A stretch of 64,000 nt of DNA, taken from contig DEBR01000005.1 in NCBI GenBank assembly GCA_002348615.1, forward strand, positions 62,001-126,000, given 5' to 3'. The notes beneath the pieces are model-generated. The model did no database searches. It saw nothing but the letters and a program-made list of their open reading frames with translations, and was not told where the DNA came from. The translations under genes and the position numbers were made by a program. Of this stretch, positions 56,028 to 64,000 are shown piece by piece. Position 1 is the first letter of the stretch; each line of letters opens with the position of its first letter. The DNA comes from Candidatus Saccharibacteria bacterium UBA2951 (lineage in GTDB: Bacteria; Patescibacteriota; Saccharimonadia; Saccharimonadales; Saccharimonadaceae).

Positions 56028-58714
56028 TTCGCATACCGGAACGATCGCCAAATGCGACGTTCGGTGCGAGGATCACTGCTTGTGCGTGCACTGGTACCAG
56101 TGGCGCAGTTGCCTGAACCGGAATATGCCTGAGAGGCGGAGTCGGTGTAATAGCCGGAGTCGGTCAACGTGGCGACAACTGTAGCGGCGCCTGCAAAATT
56201 GTAGTTCGTCGTATACGTGCCGCTATCGGTGACGTTGATTGACGCTACGTTAGCTCCGTTCACACTGACATCTAACGTTTGCAAAGGATTCGTCCCCTTG
56301 GTGACCATAATTGAAATATCATTGCCATTAATACAAATACCGCTGATATCGGGTGCTACGTCGCCACACTTATGGAAGTCATCGCTTTTCGATGCGTCAT
56401 ACCCGTCGGGCGCAAGATATACAGCGCTTTTGGTCGTCGGATCAATAGATTTCGTTACGGCTAGTTCGATCTTTGCGGCATCAGGAGTACAGTCAGAGGC
56501 TTTCTTCTTTGATACCTTGTCGAAGACAAGCTTAACACCGGCTTCTGACTTTTTGTTATACCATGACGGGTATACTTCCTTGCCTATAACTTGAATACCT
56601 TTCGGCGCAGTAAACCAGTCACCTGGCTTGGCCTTGCCTTCTTTTTCGTACAGCAGTGTAGCGAAGGCCATGACCGGATCCAGTACACGTGCAGGAATCG
56701 ACGAGTTGCCGTTCACAAGTGGCGTTGTATCTGGGTTACCGAGCCAAACGGAACCCGAAAGTGAAGGTGTGTAGCCGACGGTCCAAATGTCTTTTGGCTG
56801 CCGGTTCTTGTCACTGGTACCGGTCTTCAGAGCAAATTTTATTTTGGCGGCGTCGAGTGTCGGGGTAATGGTGCGTCCAAATAAGCCTCTTCGTGCGTTC
56901 GAATCACCTAAGATATCTGTCACTACATAAGCTGATTGTGGGTCGATAACCTTTTTCGACTCAGCCTTGTACTCTTCAAGCACTTCGCCGCTGCTATTGG
57001 TAACCTTAAGTACGGTACTAGTAGGCATGTAGACGCCACCGCGCGCTAAGCTTGCTATTGCATTCGTGTGGTCAATCATACGCGTACCGCAGCCTCCGAT
57101 CGCCGATGACAGCCCGGCTTCTTTTTCGGCACCCTGGGTACAGTAATACTTGTTTCCAAGGGCACGGATTGCCTTTAGGGTCGGGTCGACACCTGACACC
57201 TGCATGGCCTTGATTGCAGGGATATTGCGTGACAAAGCGAGTGCATTTCTAAGCGTGATATTACCTTTGTATTTCCCATCGGCATTCTGTGGCTTGTAGC
57301 CGGCGATATTTATAGGATTATCGGCAAGGACTGATCCGCTTCCGAAATTCTGGGCAGTTGCTCCCTTGTTCTCGAACAGCTCCGCGTAGACGAGTGGCTT
57401 TACCGATGAGCCTGGCTGAATGAATGCCGCTGCCGCGTTGTCCTGCCCGAAGCCAGGGTAATTGAAGTCCCGACTACCGATCATGGCGACTATTTGGCCG
57501 GTTTTAACGTCTTCGACCGTACCGGCACCGTTCGAAAAACCTGCGAACTTAGGGAAGTATGAGTTGAACATGTCGTCCATCTCGGCCTGCAACTTGTCTT
57601 GGATTCGAACATCCAACGTTGTTTTGACGATTAAGCCACCCCGGCCGACTGTTGCCTTGCCAAGCTTCTGTTCGAGTTCGCTGCGGACCATCTGAACGAA
57701 ATGCGGCGCCTTGATGTTTTTGTACTGGTCCGATTCCGGTTTGATAGTGTCGAGAATGGCAACCTTTTTAGCTTCGTCCGCCTGGTCTTTGGTTACATAA
57801 CCTTGTCCGACCATATTGTCGAGCACACGGTGCTGCCTAGCTATAAGCGCTTCATGACCGGCGTCATTATATGGGTCTAACAGTCCAGGCTGATTTGGAA
57901 TCGCTGCAAGAAGTGCAGATTGTGCCAGCGTAAGGTTTTTGGCCGTCGTGCCAAAGTACGTCTGCGCGGCCGACTCAACGCCATTCCGCCGTCCGCCGTA
58001 CGGAGACTCGTTCAGGTACAGGTCAAGAATTTGCTCCTTGTTATACATACGCTCTACCTCGATGGCCAGAATGACTTCTTTGATCTTCCGGGGAATCCCA
58101 CTCAGTCCGCGGTTGCTGGCTTCGTCGGCAAAGAATACCTGTTTTACTAATTGCTGCGTCAGGGTCGAGCCACCCTGAGTACCACTGTCACCCTGGGTGT
58201 TATTGATTGCCGCGCGAATCAGTCCGGTCGGGCTAATACCTTTGTGACTGTAAAATTCCTTGTCTTCAATGGCGATGGTCGCCTGTTTCATGGTTTTCGA
58301 GATTTCGCTGCCCTTGACTACCAGTTTGTAGTTGCCGTCACCTTTGTCTTCCCAAAGCAAATTGTCATTACGATCGTAATAACGGGTCACGGTGGTCTGG
58401 ACACGCTTGGCGAGTTCGGATGGTCGAATTTGGTCAATATCCTTACGGAAGTAAGCAAACAGTCCGCCGGCAAGTATTACTACCAATAAGGCACTCACGC
58501 CAACAATCTTGAGTGCCATGAAGGCACCTTGGCGGCTAAACCAGTATTTGGCGACGCGCTTTGGGTGCATACGATAAAGTAGTCGCTTTACGGGGTGCTT
58601 CGGTAATGTCGCAAGATACTCCGCTTTACGGCGGGCGAGACGATCCTTTTTCGTTCTGCGGGCATGCGAAAGGTTGGCGTATACGTTCAACCTACGGTTT
58701 GATTTTTTTACCAT
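56024..58714 (-). CDS. Penicillin-binding protein 1A, bifunctional
   Basis: An 896-residue class A PBP. A long basic cytoplasmic N-terminus (1-60) and one membrane helix (about 68-92) are followed by a glycosyltransferase domain (EDKEFYSHKGI with catalytic Glu, GGSTLTQQLVKQ, LDLYLNESPYGG). The transpeptidase domain has PGSSVKPL, SRN and KTGTSDKNR as SxxK, SxN and KTG. An Ig-like C-terminal region with cysteines closes the protein. It builds and cross-links peptidoglycan at the outer face. The start is taken at ATG 58714. A GTG 21 bp upstream is also in frame. Confidence 0.94.
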   Translation of the reverse strand: MVKKSNRRLNVYANLSHARRTKKDRLARRKAEYLATLPKHPVKRLLYRMHPKRVAKYWFSRQGAFMALKIVGVSALLVVILAGGLFAYFRKDIDQIRPSELAKRVQTTVTRYYDRNDNLLWEDKGDGNYKLVVKGSEISKTMKQATIAIEDKEFYSHKGISPTGLIRAAINNTQGDSGTQGGSTLTQQLVKQVFFADEASNRGLSGIPRKIKEVILAIEVERMYNKEQILDLYLNESPYGGRRNGVESAAQTYFGTTAKNLTLAQSALLAAIPNQPGLLDPYNDAGHEALIARQHRVLDNMVGQGYVTKDQADEAKKVAILDTIKPESDQYKNIKAPHFVQMVRSELEQKLGKATVGRGGLIVKTTLDVRIQDKLQAEMDDMFNSYFPKFAGFSNGAGTVEDVKTGQIVAMIGSRDFNYPGFGQDNAAAAFIQPGSSVKPLVYAELFENKGATAQNFGSGSVLADNPINIAGYKPQNADGKYKGNITLRNALALSRNIPAIKAMQVSGVDPTLKAIRALGNKYYCTQGAEKEAGLSSAIGGCGTRMIDHTNAIASLARGGVYMPTSTVLKVTNSSGEVLEEYKAESKKVIDPQSAYVVTDILGDSNARRGLFGRTITPTLDAAKIKFALKTGTSDKNRQPKDIWTVGYTPSLSGSVWLGNPDTTPLVNGNSSIPARVLDPVMAFATLLYEKEGKAKPGDWFTAPKGIQVIGKEVYPSWYNKKSEAGVKLVFDKVSKKKASDCTPDAAKIELAVTKSIDPTTKSAVYLAPDGYDASKSDDFHKCGDVAPDISGICINGNDISIMVTKGTNPLQTLDVSVNGANVASINVTDSGTYTTNYNFAGAATVVATLTDSGYYTDSASQAYSGSGNCATGTSARTSSDPRTERRIWRSFRYAN

Positions 58715-58750
58715 TATGTCAGTCTTCTCTCTCACACACGTTATGCGCCC

Positions 58751-58756
58751 ATTATA
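58751..58756 (-). promoter_or_regulatory. -10 box TATAAT of the PBP1A gene
   Basis: TATAAT on the minus strand gives a leader of about 30 nt before the ATG at 58714. Confidence 0.5.
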
Positions 58757-58790
58757 GCACTAATGTTTGTCGCCCTAGACCTATTTTAGG

Positions 58791-58796
58791 TATACT
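58791..58796 (+). promoter_or_regulatory. -10 box TATACT, leaderless start of tyrS
   Basis: TATACT ends 8 nt before the tyrS ATG at 58805. Confidence 0.6.
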
Positions 58797-58804
58797 TAAC
58801 CCAT

Positions 58805-60013
58805 ATGGATTTATCTCAAGAACTGACGTGGCGTGGATTCGTCAACCAGACGACATTCAGCACCCTGACTGACATTAACGAACCACGGACGTTCTATTGG
58901 GGAGTCGACCCCTCCGCCGACAGTATGACAGTTGGAAACTTAGCCGCCGCTATGCTTGTTCGCCACTTTATTGACCATGGCCACAAAGCTATTCTGCTTG
59001 TCGGCGGTGCCACCGGCATGATTGGTGACCCGGACGGCAAGAAGCAAGAGCGTGAACTTCAGTCAGTAGAAACGATCGCACAGAACAAAGCGGCACTAGC
59101 CAAGCAATACGAAACCATTTTTGCTGGCAAATCATTCGAAATCGTCGACAACTATGACTGGTTCAAAACAATCAACTACCTGGATTTCCTCCGCGACGTA
59201 GGCAAGCATGCCTCTATGACGCAGATGCTTGACCGCGACTTTATCAAAAGCCGCATTGGCGAAGGTGGCGAAGGTATTAGCTACGCCGAATTCAGCTACT
59301 CGCTCATTCAAGGCTATGATTTTTTGCATCTATTCCGCGAAAAAGGAGTCACTTTGCAGCTTGCCGGTGCCGACCAATGGGGAAATTCCATCACCGGCGT
59401 GCAGCTTATCCGGCGCCTGGAATCAAAAGAAGCACACGTCTTTACGACACCATTGGTGGTCAACAAGGCGACTGGTGTCAAATTCGGTAAGTCCGAAGCC
59501 GGCGCGGTATGGCTCGATCCTCAAAAGACCAGTCCGTACAAGTTTTACCAGTTCTGGTTGAATGCCGACGATGAAACGGCCGAAGATCTGATAAAGGTTT
59601 ACACGCTGCTTGGTCATGAGGAAGTCGAAGCGCTCATTGGTGCTCACCGCGAGAATCCTGCCGCTCGTGACCTGCAAGCTCGTCTGGCGCACGAAGTCAC
59701 GGCCCTCATACACGGTGACGACCGGACGCGCTCGGTCGAAAATGTCACCAAAGTCATATTCGGCGGTGCTCCTGTTCGGGAATTGAATGAGACCGAGCTT
59801 AACGACTTAGCGGCGGAAATCCCGACTATCGACTCGGGCGATTTGGTTGAGATTCTCGTGAAGAGCGGACACGCCGCAAGTAACGGTGATGCCCGACGTC
59901 TTATCGACGGCGGGGCGATCAGCGTCAACGGCGAAAAAGTCGGCTCCACCATGAAAGTTCGCGGGCCAGCCCTTGTCAAAAAAGGCAAGAACGGCTTTAT
60001 ACTCGTCCGATAA
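58805..60013 (+). CDS. tyrS: Tyrosine-tRNA ligase
   Basis: A 402-residue class I synthetase. It has the HIGH-like region TVGNLAAAMLVRHF (HVGN form altered to TVGN), GGATGMIGDP, the tyrosine-binding YAEFSYSLIQGYDF, AGADQWGNSITG and the KMSKS-like KFGKSEAG. A C-terminal S4 RNA-binding domain (about 335-400, SNGDARRLIDGGAISVNGEKV) follows. Length and domain content are normal. The first residue of the HIGH motif being Thr occurs in some TyrRS. Confidence 0.96.
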   Translation: MDLSQELTWRGFVNQTTFSTLTDINEPRTFYWGVDPSADSMTVGNLAAAMLVRHFIDHGHKAILLVGGATGMIGDPDGKKQERELQSVETIAQNKAALAKQYETIFAGKSFEIVDNYDWFKTINYLDFLRDVGKHASMTQMLDRDFIKSRIGEGGEGISYAEFSYSLIQGYDFLHLFREKGVTLQLAGADQWGNSITGVQLIRRLESKEAHVFTTPLVVNKATGVKFGKSEAGAVWLDPQKTSPYKFYQFWLNADDETAEDLIKVYTLLGHEEVEALIGAHRENPAARDLQARLAHEVTALIHGDDRTRSVENVTKVIFGGAPVRELNETELNDLAAEIPTIDSGDLVEILVKSGHAASNGDARRLIDGGAISVNGEKVGSTMKVRGPALVKKGKNGFILVR

Positions 60014-60018
60014 GTTTG

Positions 60019-60024
60019 TATAAT
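60019..60024 (+). promoter_or_regulatory. -10 box TATAAT of the phosphoglucomutase-recG operon
   Basis: TATAAT gives a leader of about 23 nt with GGAGGG before the ATG at 60054. Confidence 0.55.
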
Positions 60025-60053
60025 ATAGTTTCTGACATACGGAGGGAAATAAC

Positions 60054-61814
60054 ATGGAAAACGTCCGCGAACACGTTTCTGAAACTGCGGCTCAAAATAT
60101 CGAACGATGGTTGAACGAGCCGAAATACGAGGCCTATAAAGCTGAACTTGAGGCGATGATCACGGCAGAAAAATGGCAGGCATTGGAAGATGCGTTTTTT
60201 AAGGAAATTGAATTTGGTACTGGTGGTCGCAGAGGAATCGTGGGACTTGGGTCAAACCGAATCAATCAGGTTACGATTGGCGAGTCGACCCAGGCGCTAT
60301 GTGAGTACGCAAAATCTGTCGATCCGGACGCGCCGAACAATGGCATAGTCATCGCCTGTGACACGCGGTTAAGCTCCGAAGAGCTAAGCAGATATGTGGC
60401 CCGTGTGGCCGCAGCAAATGGATTTAAGGTATTTATTTTCGAAAGTTTCCGTTCTACCCCTGAACTTAGTTTCGCCGTTCGCTATCTTAAATGCGCGGTC
60501 GGCGTCGTTATTACAGCGAGCCATAACGCCCCAGAATATAACGGCTTTAAGGCGTACTGGTCAGACGGCGCGCAACTCGTACCTCCACATGACAAGGGCG
60601 TGCTAACTGTCGCCGATACGATTCAAACCATCAAGGCTCTCAATGATTATGAGAAAGCTGTCACTGATGGACAGATAACTGAAATCGGCGCCGACGTTGA
60701 CGAAGCTTACCAGCAAGCGGTTCTGAATGAACGTATGGACAATCTTACGAATCTCAAAATTGCCTACTCGCCGCTTCACGGCGCCGGACAACGTAATGCG
60801 CTACCGGTACTTCAGCGGGTTGGTTTCGAAGTCCTCACAGTAAAGGAGCAGATGCTTCCGGATGGTAATTTTCCGACCATGGAAGACGGCCGCGCCAACC
60901 CGGAAAAGAAGCCGGCGAACGACCGGGTCGTGGCCTTAATGCTCGCCGAAGAAGCCGATATCGCGGTAAGTAACGACCCGGACGCCGATCGTCTGGGAGT
61001 AATGGTAAGGCATAACGACGACGTCGTTTATTTGAGTGGTAATCAAACGGCGGCACTCACGACAGAGTACGTGCTTCAAAAATTGAAAGAACGCGGAGAG
61101 ATTACTGACAAGCACTACATTGCTAAAACTATCGTTACTACCGATTTGCTCGAGGCGATCGCGACATCCTACGATGTCCGCACAATCGGCAACCTGCACG
61201 TCGGATTCAAATGGATCTGTGAGGTCATAAACAAGCAAGAAGCACACGGTGGCGTATTCGTTACCGGAAGCGAAGAAAGCTTCGGGCTTATGAAAGGTAG
61301 CTACACGCGTGATAAAGACGGCGCGGTCTCTTTGCTTATCGCGGAATATGCGGCCGAGTTGAAGCAGCAAGGTAAGACACTGTATGACGCCCTGCTCAAC
61401 CTGTATGTACGGCACGGCTTGTATGTCGAATGTCTGACCACTGCGACATGTGAAGGTTCTCAAGGGTTCATTGAGATGCAGAACATCATGAAAAGCCTGC
61501 GTGAATCACCTATCGAAAAGGTCGAAGGTCACGAAGTTACCGCCATGCTTGACTACCAAACCTTACAACGCACAGAACTTACCGATGGATCGACCACACA
61601 GATCGACATGATACCGAGTAATGTATTGGTATATGAGTTCGGCGATCGTCGCCGTCGCGTAACGATTCGTCCAAGTGGTACGGAGCCAATCATTAAATTC
61701 TATGTCCAGTGGCATGATGATAGCGATACGTCCGAGCTCGCCTACGAAAAGTTGCAGCACTTCGTCGACGGCATGACCAGGACGCTAGAAGGCTTGGCTT
61801 TAGAGCGAGTATGA
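60054..61814 (+). CDS. Phosphoglucomutase/phosphomannomutase family protein
   Basis: A 586-residue alpha-D-phosphohexomutase. It has TGGRRGIVGLG at the start, the phosphoserine loop TASHNAPEYNGFKAYW (about 155-170), the metal loop SNDPDADRLGVM, the sugar-binding GSEESFG, and the C-terminal phosphate loop RPSGTEPIIKFY. Size fits the long PgcA/Pgm2 type that uses glucose-1-phosphate or related sugars. It may supply glucose-1-phosphate to GalU. A strong ribosome site (GGAGGG) precedes the ATG. It overlaps recG by 4 bp. Confidence 0.94.
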   Translation: MENVREHVSETAAQNIERWLNEPKYEAYKAELEAMITAEKWQALEDAFFKEIEFGTGGRRGIVGLGSNRINQVTIGESTQALCEYAKSVDPDAPNNGIVIACDTRLSSEELSRYVARVAAANGFKVFIFESFRSTPELSFAVRYLKCAVGVVITASHNAPEYNGFKAYWSDGAQLVPPHDKGVLTVADTIQTIKALNDYEKAVTDGQITEIGADVDEAYQQAVLNERMDNLTNLKIAYSPLHGAGQRNALPVLQRVGFEVLTVKEQMLPDGNFPTMEDGRANPEKKPANDRVVALMLAEEADIAVSNDPDADRLGVMVRHNDDVVYLSGNQTAALTTEYVLQKLKERGEITDKHYIAKTIVTTDLLEAIATSYDVRTIGNLHVGFKWICEVINKQEAHGGVFVTGSEESFGLMKGSYTRDKDGAVSLLIAEYAAELKQQGKTLYDALLNLYVRHGLYVECLTTATCEGSQGFIEMQNIMKSLRESPIEKVEGHEVTAMLDYQTLQRTELTDGSTTQIDMIPSNVLVYEFGDRRRRVTIRPSGTEPIIKFYVQWHDDSDTSELAYEKLQHFVDGMTRTLEGLALERV

Positions 61815-63844
61815 ACCTCGCCACCTCGCTCAGTTCAGTCAAAGGCGTCGGTCCGAAAACGGCCGAACAGCTGGAGTTGAGCGGGCTTCATACTGTCGAG
61901 GACCTGATTTATTTCTTGCCGCGCAAACACGAGGATTTCTCCGAAGTCATGAACATCACCGATTTAAAGCCCGGTAAGCGAACGATTAAGGCACGCTGCG
62001 AATCGATTAGTACGCGTACAGTTCGCCGAGGCATGCGTGTGACGACAGCAACGCTCGCTGACGCCACGGGCAAGGTACAGGCGGTGTGGTTTAACCAGGC
62101 TTATCGAGCGACGCAGTTAAGAGATTCTACCCAAGAATTCTTTTTTTCAGGCGAATTCGAATTCAACTATAACAAGTATCAACTGACGAATCCGAGCACC
62201 GAAAAAGTAAGTGATCTTCCGGTTCAGACCGACAGGTTACTGCCCGTGTATCGAGCGGTCAAAGGTTTAAAAAGCCAAGTGGTGAGAAAAATTTTAAACG
62301 AACTTCGCCCGCTCATGACCATGCTGCCCGAAACGCTGCCGGAATCGGTGATAAAAACGAACAAGCTCGTTTCGGTATCCGATGCGCTACTCGGTGTGCA
62401 CTTCCCAAAAACGTCACAAGATGTCGAACGAGCACGCGAACGCCTAGCGTTCGAAGAACTATTCGAATTGATGCTCGCGTCCCAGCTGAACAAACAGGCA
62501 AACGCTAAGCTAGAAAGTTGGCCTATCAAGTTCGAGCCGCCTGTCGTCAAACGGTTTGTCGATTCTCTTCCGTTCACGCTTACGCCGGCGCAAAAGCAGG
62601 CGGCCTGGGAAATCTTACAAGACCTTGAGCGCGAACACCCGATGAACCGGCTGCTGCAAGGCGACGTTGGCGCCGGGAAGACCGTCGTAGCGTCAATCGC
62701 GGCTATACAAGCTGTCAGCGCAGGTTATCAGGTAGCACTACTAGCACCGACAGAAATCTTAGCGTCACAGCACGCGAGAACAATCGCCGATCTTGTAAAA
62801 AACGATAATATTACCGTCGGGTTCCTTAGCGGGAGTGTAACGTCAAAACAGCGCCAGCCGTTACTCGAGGGTTTAAAAAATGGGCAGGTTGACATTATTA
62901 TCGGCACGCATGCATTGCTGGAGCCGGCAATCCAGTTCAAGCGTCTCGGGCTTGTCATCATCGACGAGCAGCACCGCTTTGGGGTAAATCAACGCCAAAA
63001 ACTCCTTGAAAAATCCGGCCGCATGCCGCACCTGCTTACCATGACGGCGACGCCGATTCCACGCAGTCTTGCCCTCACGGTGTACGGTGAACTCGAAGTT
63101 TCAATCATTAATCAAAAACCGGCTGAACGTAAACCGATAATCACGAAAACCATATCACCGGTAAGTCGTAAGGAGCTTTATGCATCGGTTGACAAAGAGC
63201 TAGCCGCTGGTCGCCAGGCGTATGTCGTATGCCGACTGATCGACGACAATCCGGCGAACGAAGCAAAAAGTGTCGAGATGGAATATAAGAAGCTGCAGAA
63301 CTCCGTTTTTGGTCACAGGCGAATAGGCTTACTTCACGGCAAAATGAAACCGACCGAAAAAGATGCGGTCATGCGACGCTTTTTGGAGCACAAACTGGAC
63401 ATTTTAGTTAGTACAACGGTCGTGGAGGTAGGTGTCGACGTGCCGAACGCGACTGTCATGCTTATCGAAGACGCCGAACAGTACGGCCTTAGTCAGTTGC
63501 ACCAGCTGCGTGGCCGCGTGGGCCGGTCATCGCACCAAAGTTATTGTTACCTTATGATGTCAGACACGAGCAAGCCGTCGCAGCGTCTGCGTGAAGTCGA
63601 ACGCTCGAATGATGGGTTCTACCTGGCTGAAGTGGATCTGAAGCTTCGCGGTCCGGGCGAAATATATGGCCGTGCACAGCACGGAGCGCTGAACCTACAA
63701 GTCGCGTCACTCGCCGACACGAAGCTCATCGCACGTGTTCAAAAAGCGGCCAAAGACTTCGCGCGAACGGAGAATGACTTGCTACAATACAAGCAGTTAT
63801 CAGCGCACGTCGAAAAATACCAGCGCTTAACGACGTTAAATTAA
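61811..63844 (+). CDS. recG: ATP-dependent DNA helicase RecG
   Basis: A 677-residue fork-remodelling helicase. It has an N-terminal wedge/OB domain (about 60-150), Walker A LLQGDVGAGKTVVA, motif II VIIDEQHRFG, motif III TMTATPIPRSLALT, and motifs V-VI (STTVVEVGVDVPNA, QLRGRVGRSSHQSYC). A C-terminal TRG-type region follows. Length is normal. The start overlaps the phosphoglucomutase stop (ATGA), so the two are coupled, although their functions are unrelated. Confidence 0.97.
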   Translation: MNLATSLSSVKGVGPKTAEQLELSGLHTVEDLIYFLPRKHEDFSEVMNITDLKPGKRTIKARCESISTRTVRRGMRVTTATLADATGKVQAVWFNQAYRATQLRDSTQEFFFSGEFEFNYNKYQLTNPSTEKVSDLPVQTDRLLPVYRAVKGLKSQVVRKILNELRPLMTMLPETLPESVIKTNKLVSVSDALLGVHFPKTSQDVERARERLAFEELFELMLASQLNKQANAKLESWPIKFEPPVVKRFVDSLPFTLTPAQKQAAWEILQDLEREHPMNRLLQGDVGAGKTVVASIAAIQAVSAGYQVALLAPTEILASQHARTIADLVKNDNITVGFLSGSVTSKQRQPLLEGLKNGQVDIIIGTHALLEPAIQFKRLGLVIIDEQHRFGVNQRQKLLEKSGRMPHLLTMTATPIPRSLALTVYGELEVSIINQKPAERKPIITKTISPVSRKELYASVDKELAAGRQAYVVCRLIDDNPANEAKSVEMEYKKLQNSVFGHRRIGLLHGKMKPTEKDAVMRRFLEHKLDILVSTTVVEVGVDVPNATVMLIEDAEQYGLSQLHQLRGRVGRSSHQSYCYLMMSDTSKPSQRLREVERSNDGFYLAEVDLKLRGPGEIYGRAQHGALNLQVASLADTKLIARVQKAAKDFARTENDLLQYKQLSAHVEKYQRLTTLN

Positions 63845-63846
63845 TT

Positions 63847-63960
63847 ATGATGCCAACCAGGGAAAAGAGCAGCCAGACCAGCCGAATTTACTTCGGCTGC
63901 CTGCGCGATGAGAAAAACCGTAGGTTTGTCTTATTAAGCGAAGCAGAGCGGAGCGAATAG
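63847..63960 (+). CDS. Possible small ORF with internal hairpin, uncertain
   Basis: A 37-codon reading frame starts 2 bp after the recG stop and fills the gap to the next start. It contains an inverted repeat CAGCCGAA/TTCGGCTG, a near-perfect 8-bp stem with a 5-nt loop, without a following T-run. The peptide is basic and unlike any family I know. It may be just a spacer with a structured RNA element. Confidence 0.25.
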   Translation: MMPTREKSSQTSRIYFGCLRDEKNRRFVLLSEAERSE

Positions 63961-63961
63961 T

Positions 63962-64000
63962 ATGTACGCATTCGGACCAATTCCGCGCCAAAAACGTACC
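63962..64000 (+). CDS. Start of a further gene (cut by window end)
   Basis: An ATG with GGAG 8 nt upstream opens a frame that stays open for 13 codons to the end of the window, beginning M-Y-A-F-G-P-I-P. Too short to identify. Confidence 0.35.
   Translation, partial: MYAFGPIPRQKRT

Noticed and set aside
1..64000. CRISPR arrays, insertion sequences and rRNA/tRNA clusters.
   Set aside because: No regularly spaced repeats, transposase genes with terminal repeats, or rRNA/tRNA sequences were seen on either strand.

Overview
The window looks like a chromosomal segment of a small-genome bacterium of the Candidate Phyla Radiation, most probably Saccharibacteria (TM7). This is inferred from gene content and family resemblance, not from a marker search. 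The supporting signs are: very compact coding with almost no gap above 200 bp and many overlapping gene ends; many small one-helix membrane proteins with an N-terminal anchor; type IV pilin and PilB genes; a transketolase split into two subunits; a carbon cluster with aldolase and two PfkB-type kinases but no recognisable 6-phosphofructokinase; malic enzyme; and GatCAB amidotransferase. No rRNA, tRNA, CRISPR array or complete mobile element was recognised. No gene-free stretch exceeds about 300 bases; the longest (19596-19830) holds a candidate microprotein or RNA gene.

Layout. 1-6000 is an AT-richer accessory zone: pilin-like proteins, anchored hypothetical proteins, an HTH protein resembling phage terminase small subunits, and a Crp/Fnr regulator. 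6000-17000: VIT-type transporter, PAP2 phosphatase, RmuC, aquaporin, pheS - cell-wall G5/3D-like protein - pheT, FKBP isomerase, thioredoxin reductase and a phospholipase D-like protein. 17000-28000: pyrophosphatase, Nudix, Rel, then a central-carbon block (GAPDH, RpiB, Rpe, transketolase N and C, class II aldolase, two PfkB kinases) and a LOG-family protein. 28000-44000: uvrB, gatC-gatA-(HEPN-like)-gatB, galU, a set of four small envelope proteins, dnaE, TrmH-like methyltransferase, pilB and malic enzyme. 44000-64000: rplS, an RNase HII-YraN fusion, M1 aminopeptidase divergent from a secreted HNH nuclease, nusA, clpC under a perfect CIRCE operator, an anchored HELLH protein, radA, PIN-TRAM protein, PBP1A, tyrS, phosphoglucomutase and recG.

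Expression signals fall into two clear classes. About twenty-five genes carry a -10 hexamer (TATAAT, TACAAT or TATACT) ending mostly 6-8 nt before the start codon, which implies leaderless mRNAs, and this spacing decides several start codons. Others (ppa, aquaporin, gapA, nusA, clpC, phosphoglucomutase, FKBP) have a 20-70 nt leader with a Shine-Dalgarno sequence. Two divergent promoter pairs have overlapping -10 boxes. The nusA leader contains a terminator-like hairpin consistent with autoregulation.

Together the genes suggest a fermentative, scavenging cell: hexose/pentose phosphate conversion through transketolase and aldolase, pilus machinery for attachment or DNA uptake, secreted nuclease and peptidase functions, and its own peptidoglycan synthesis and repair.
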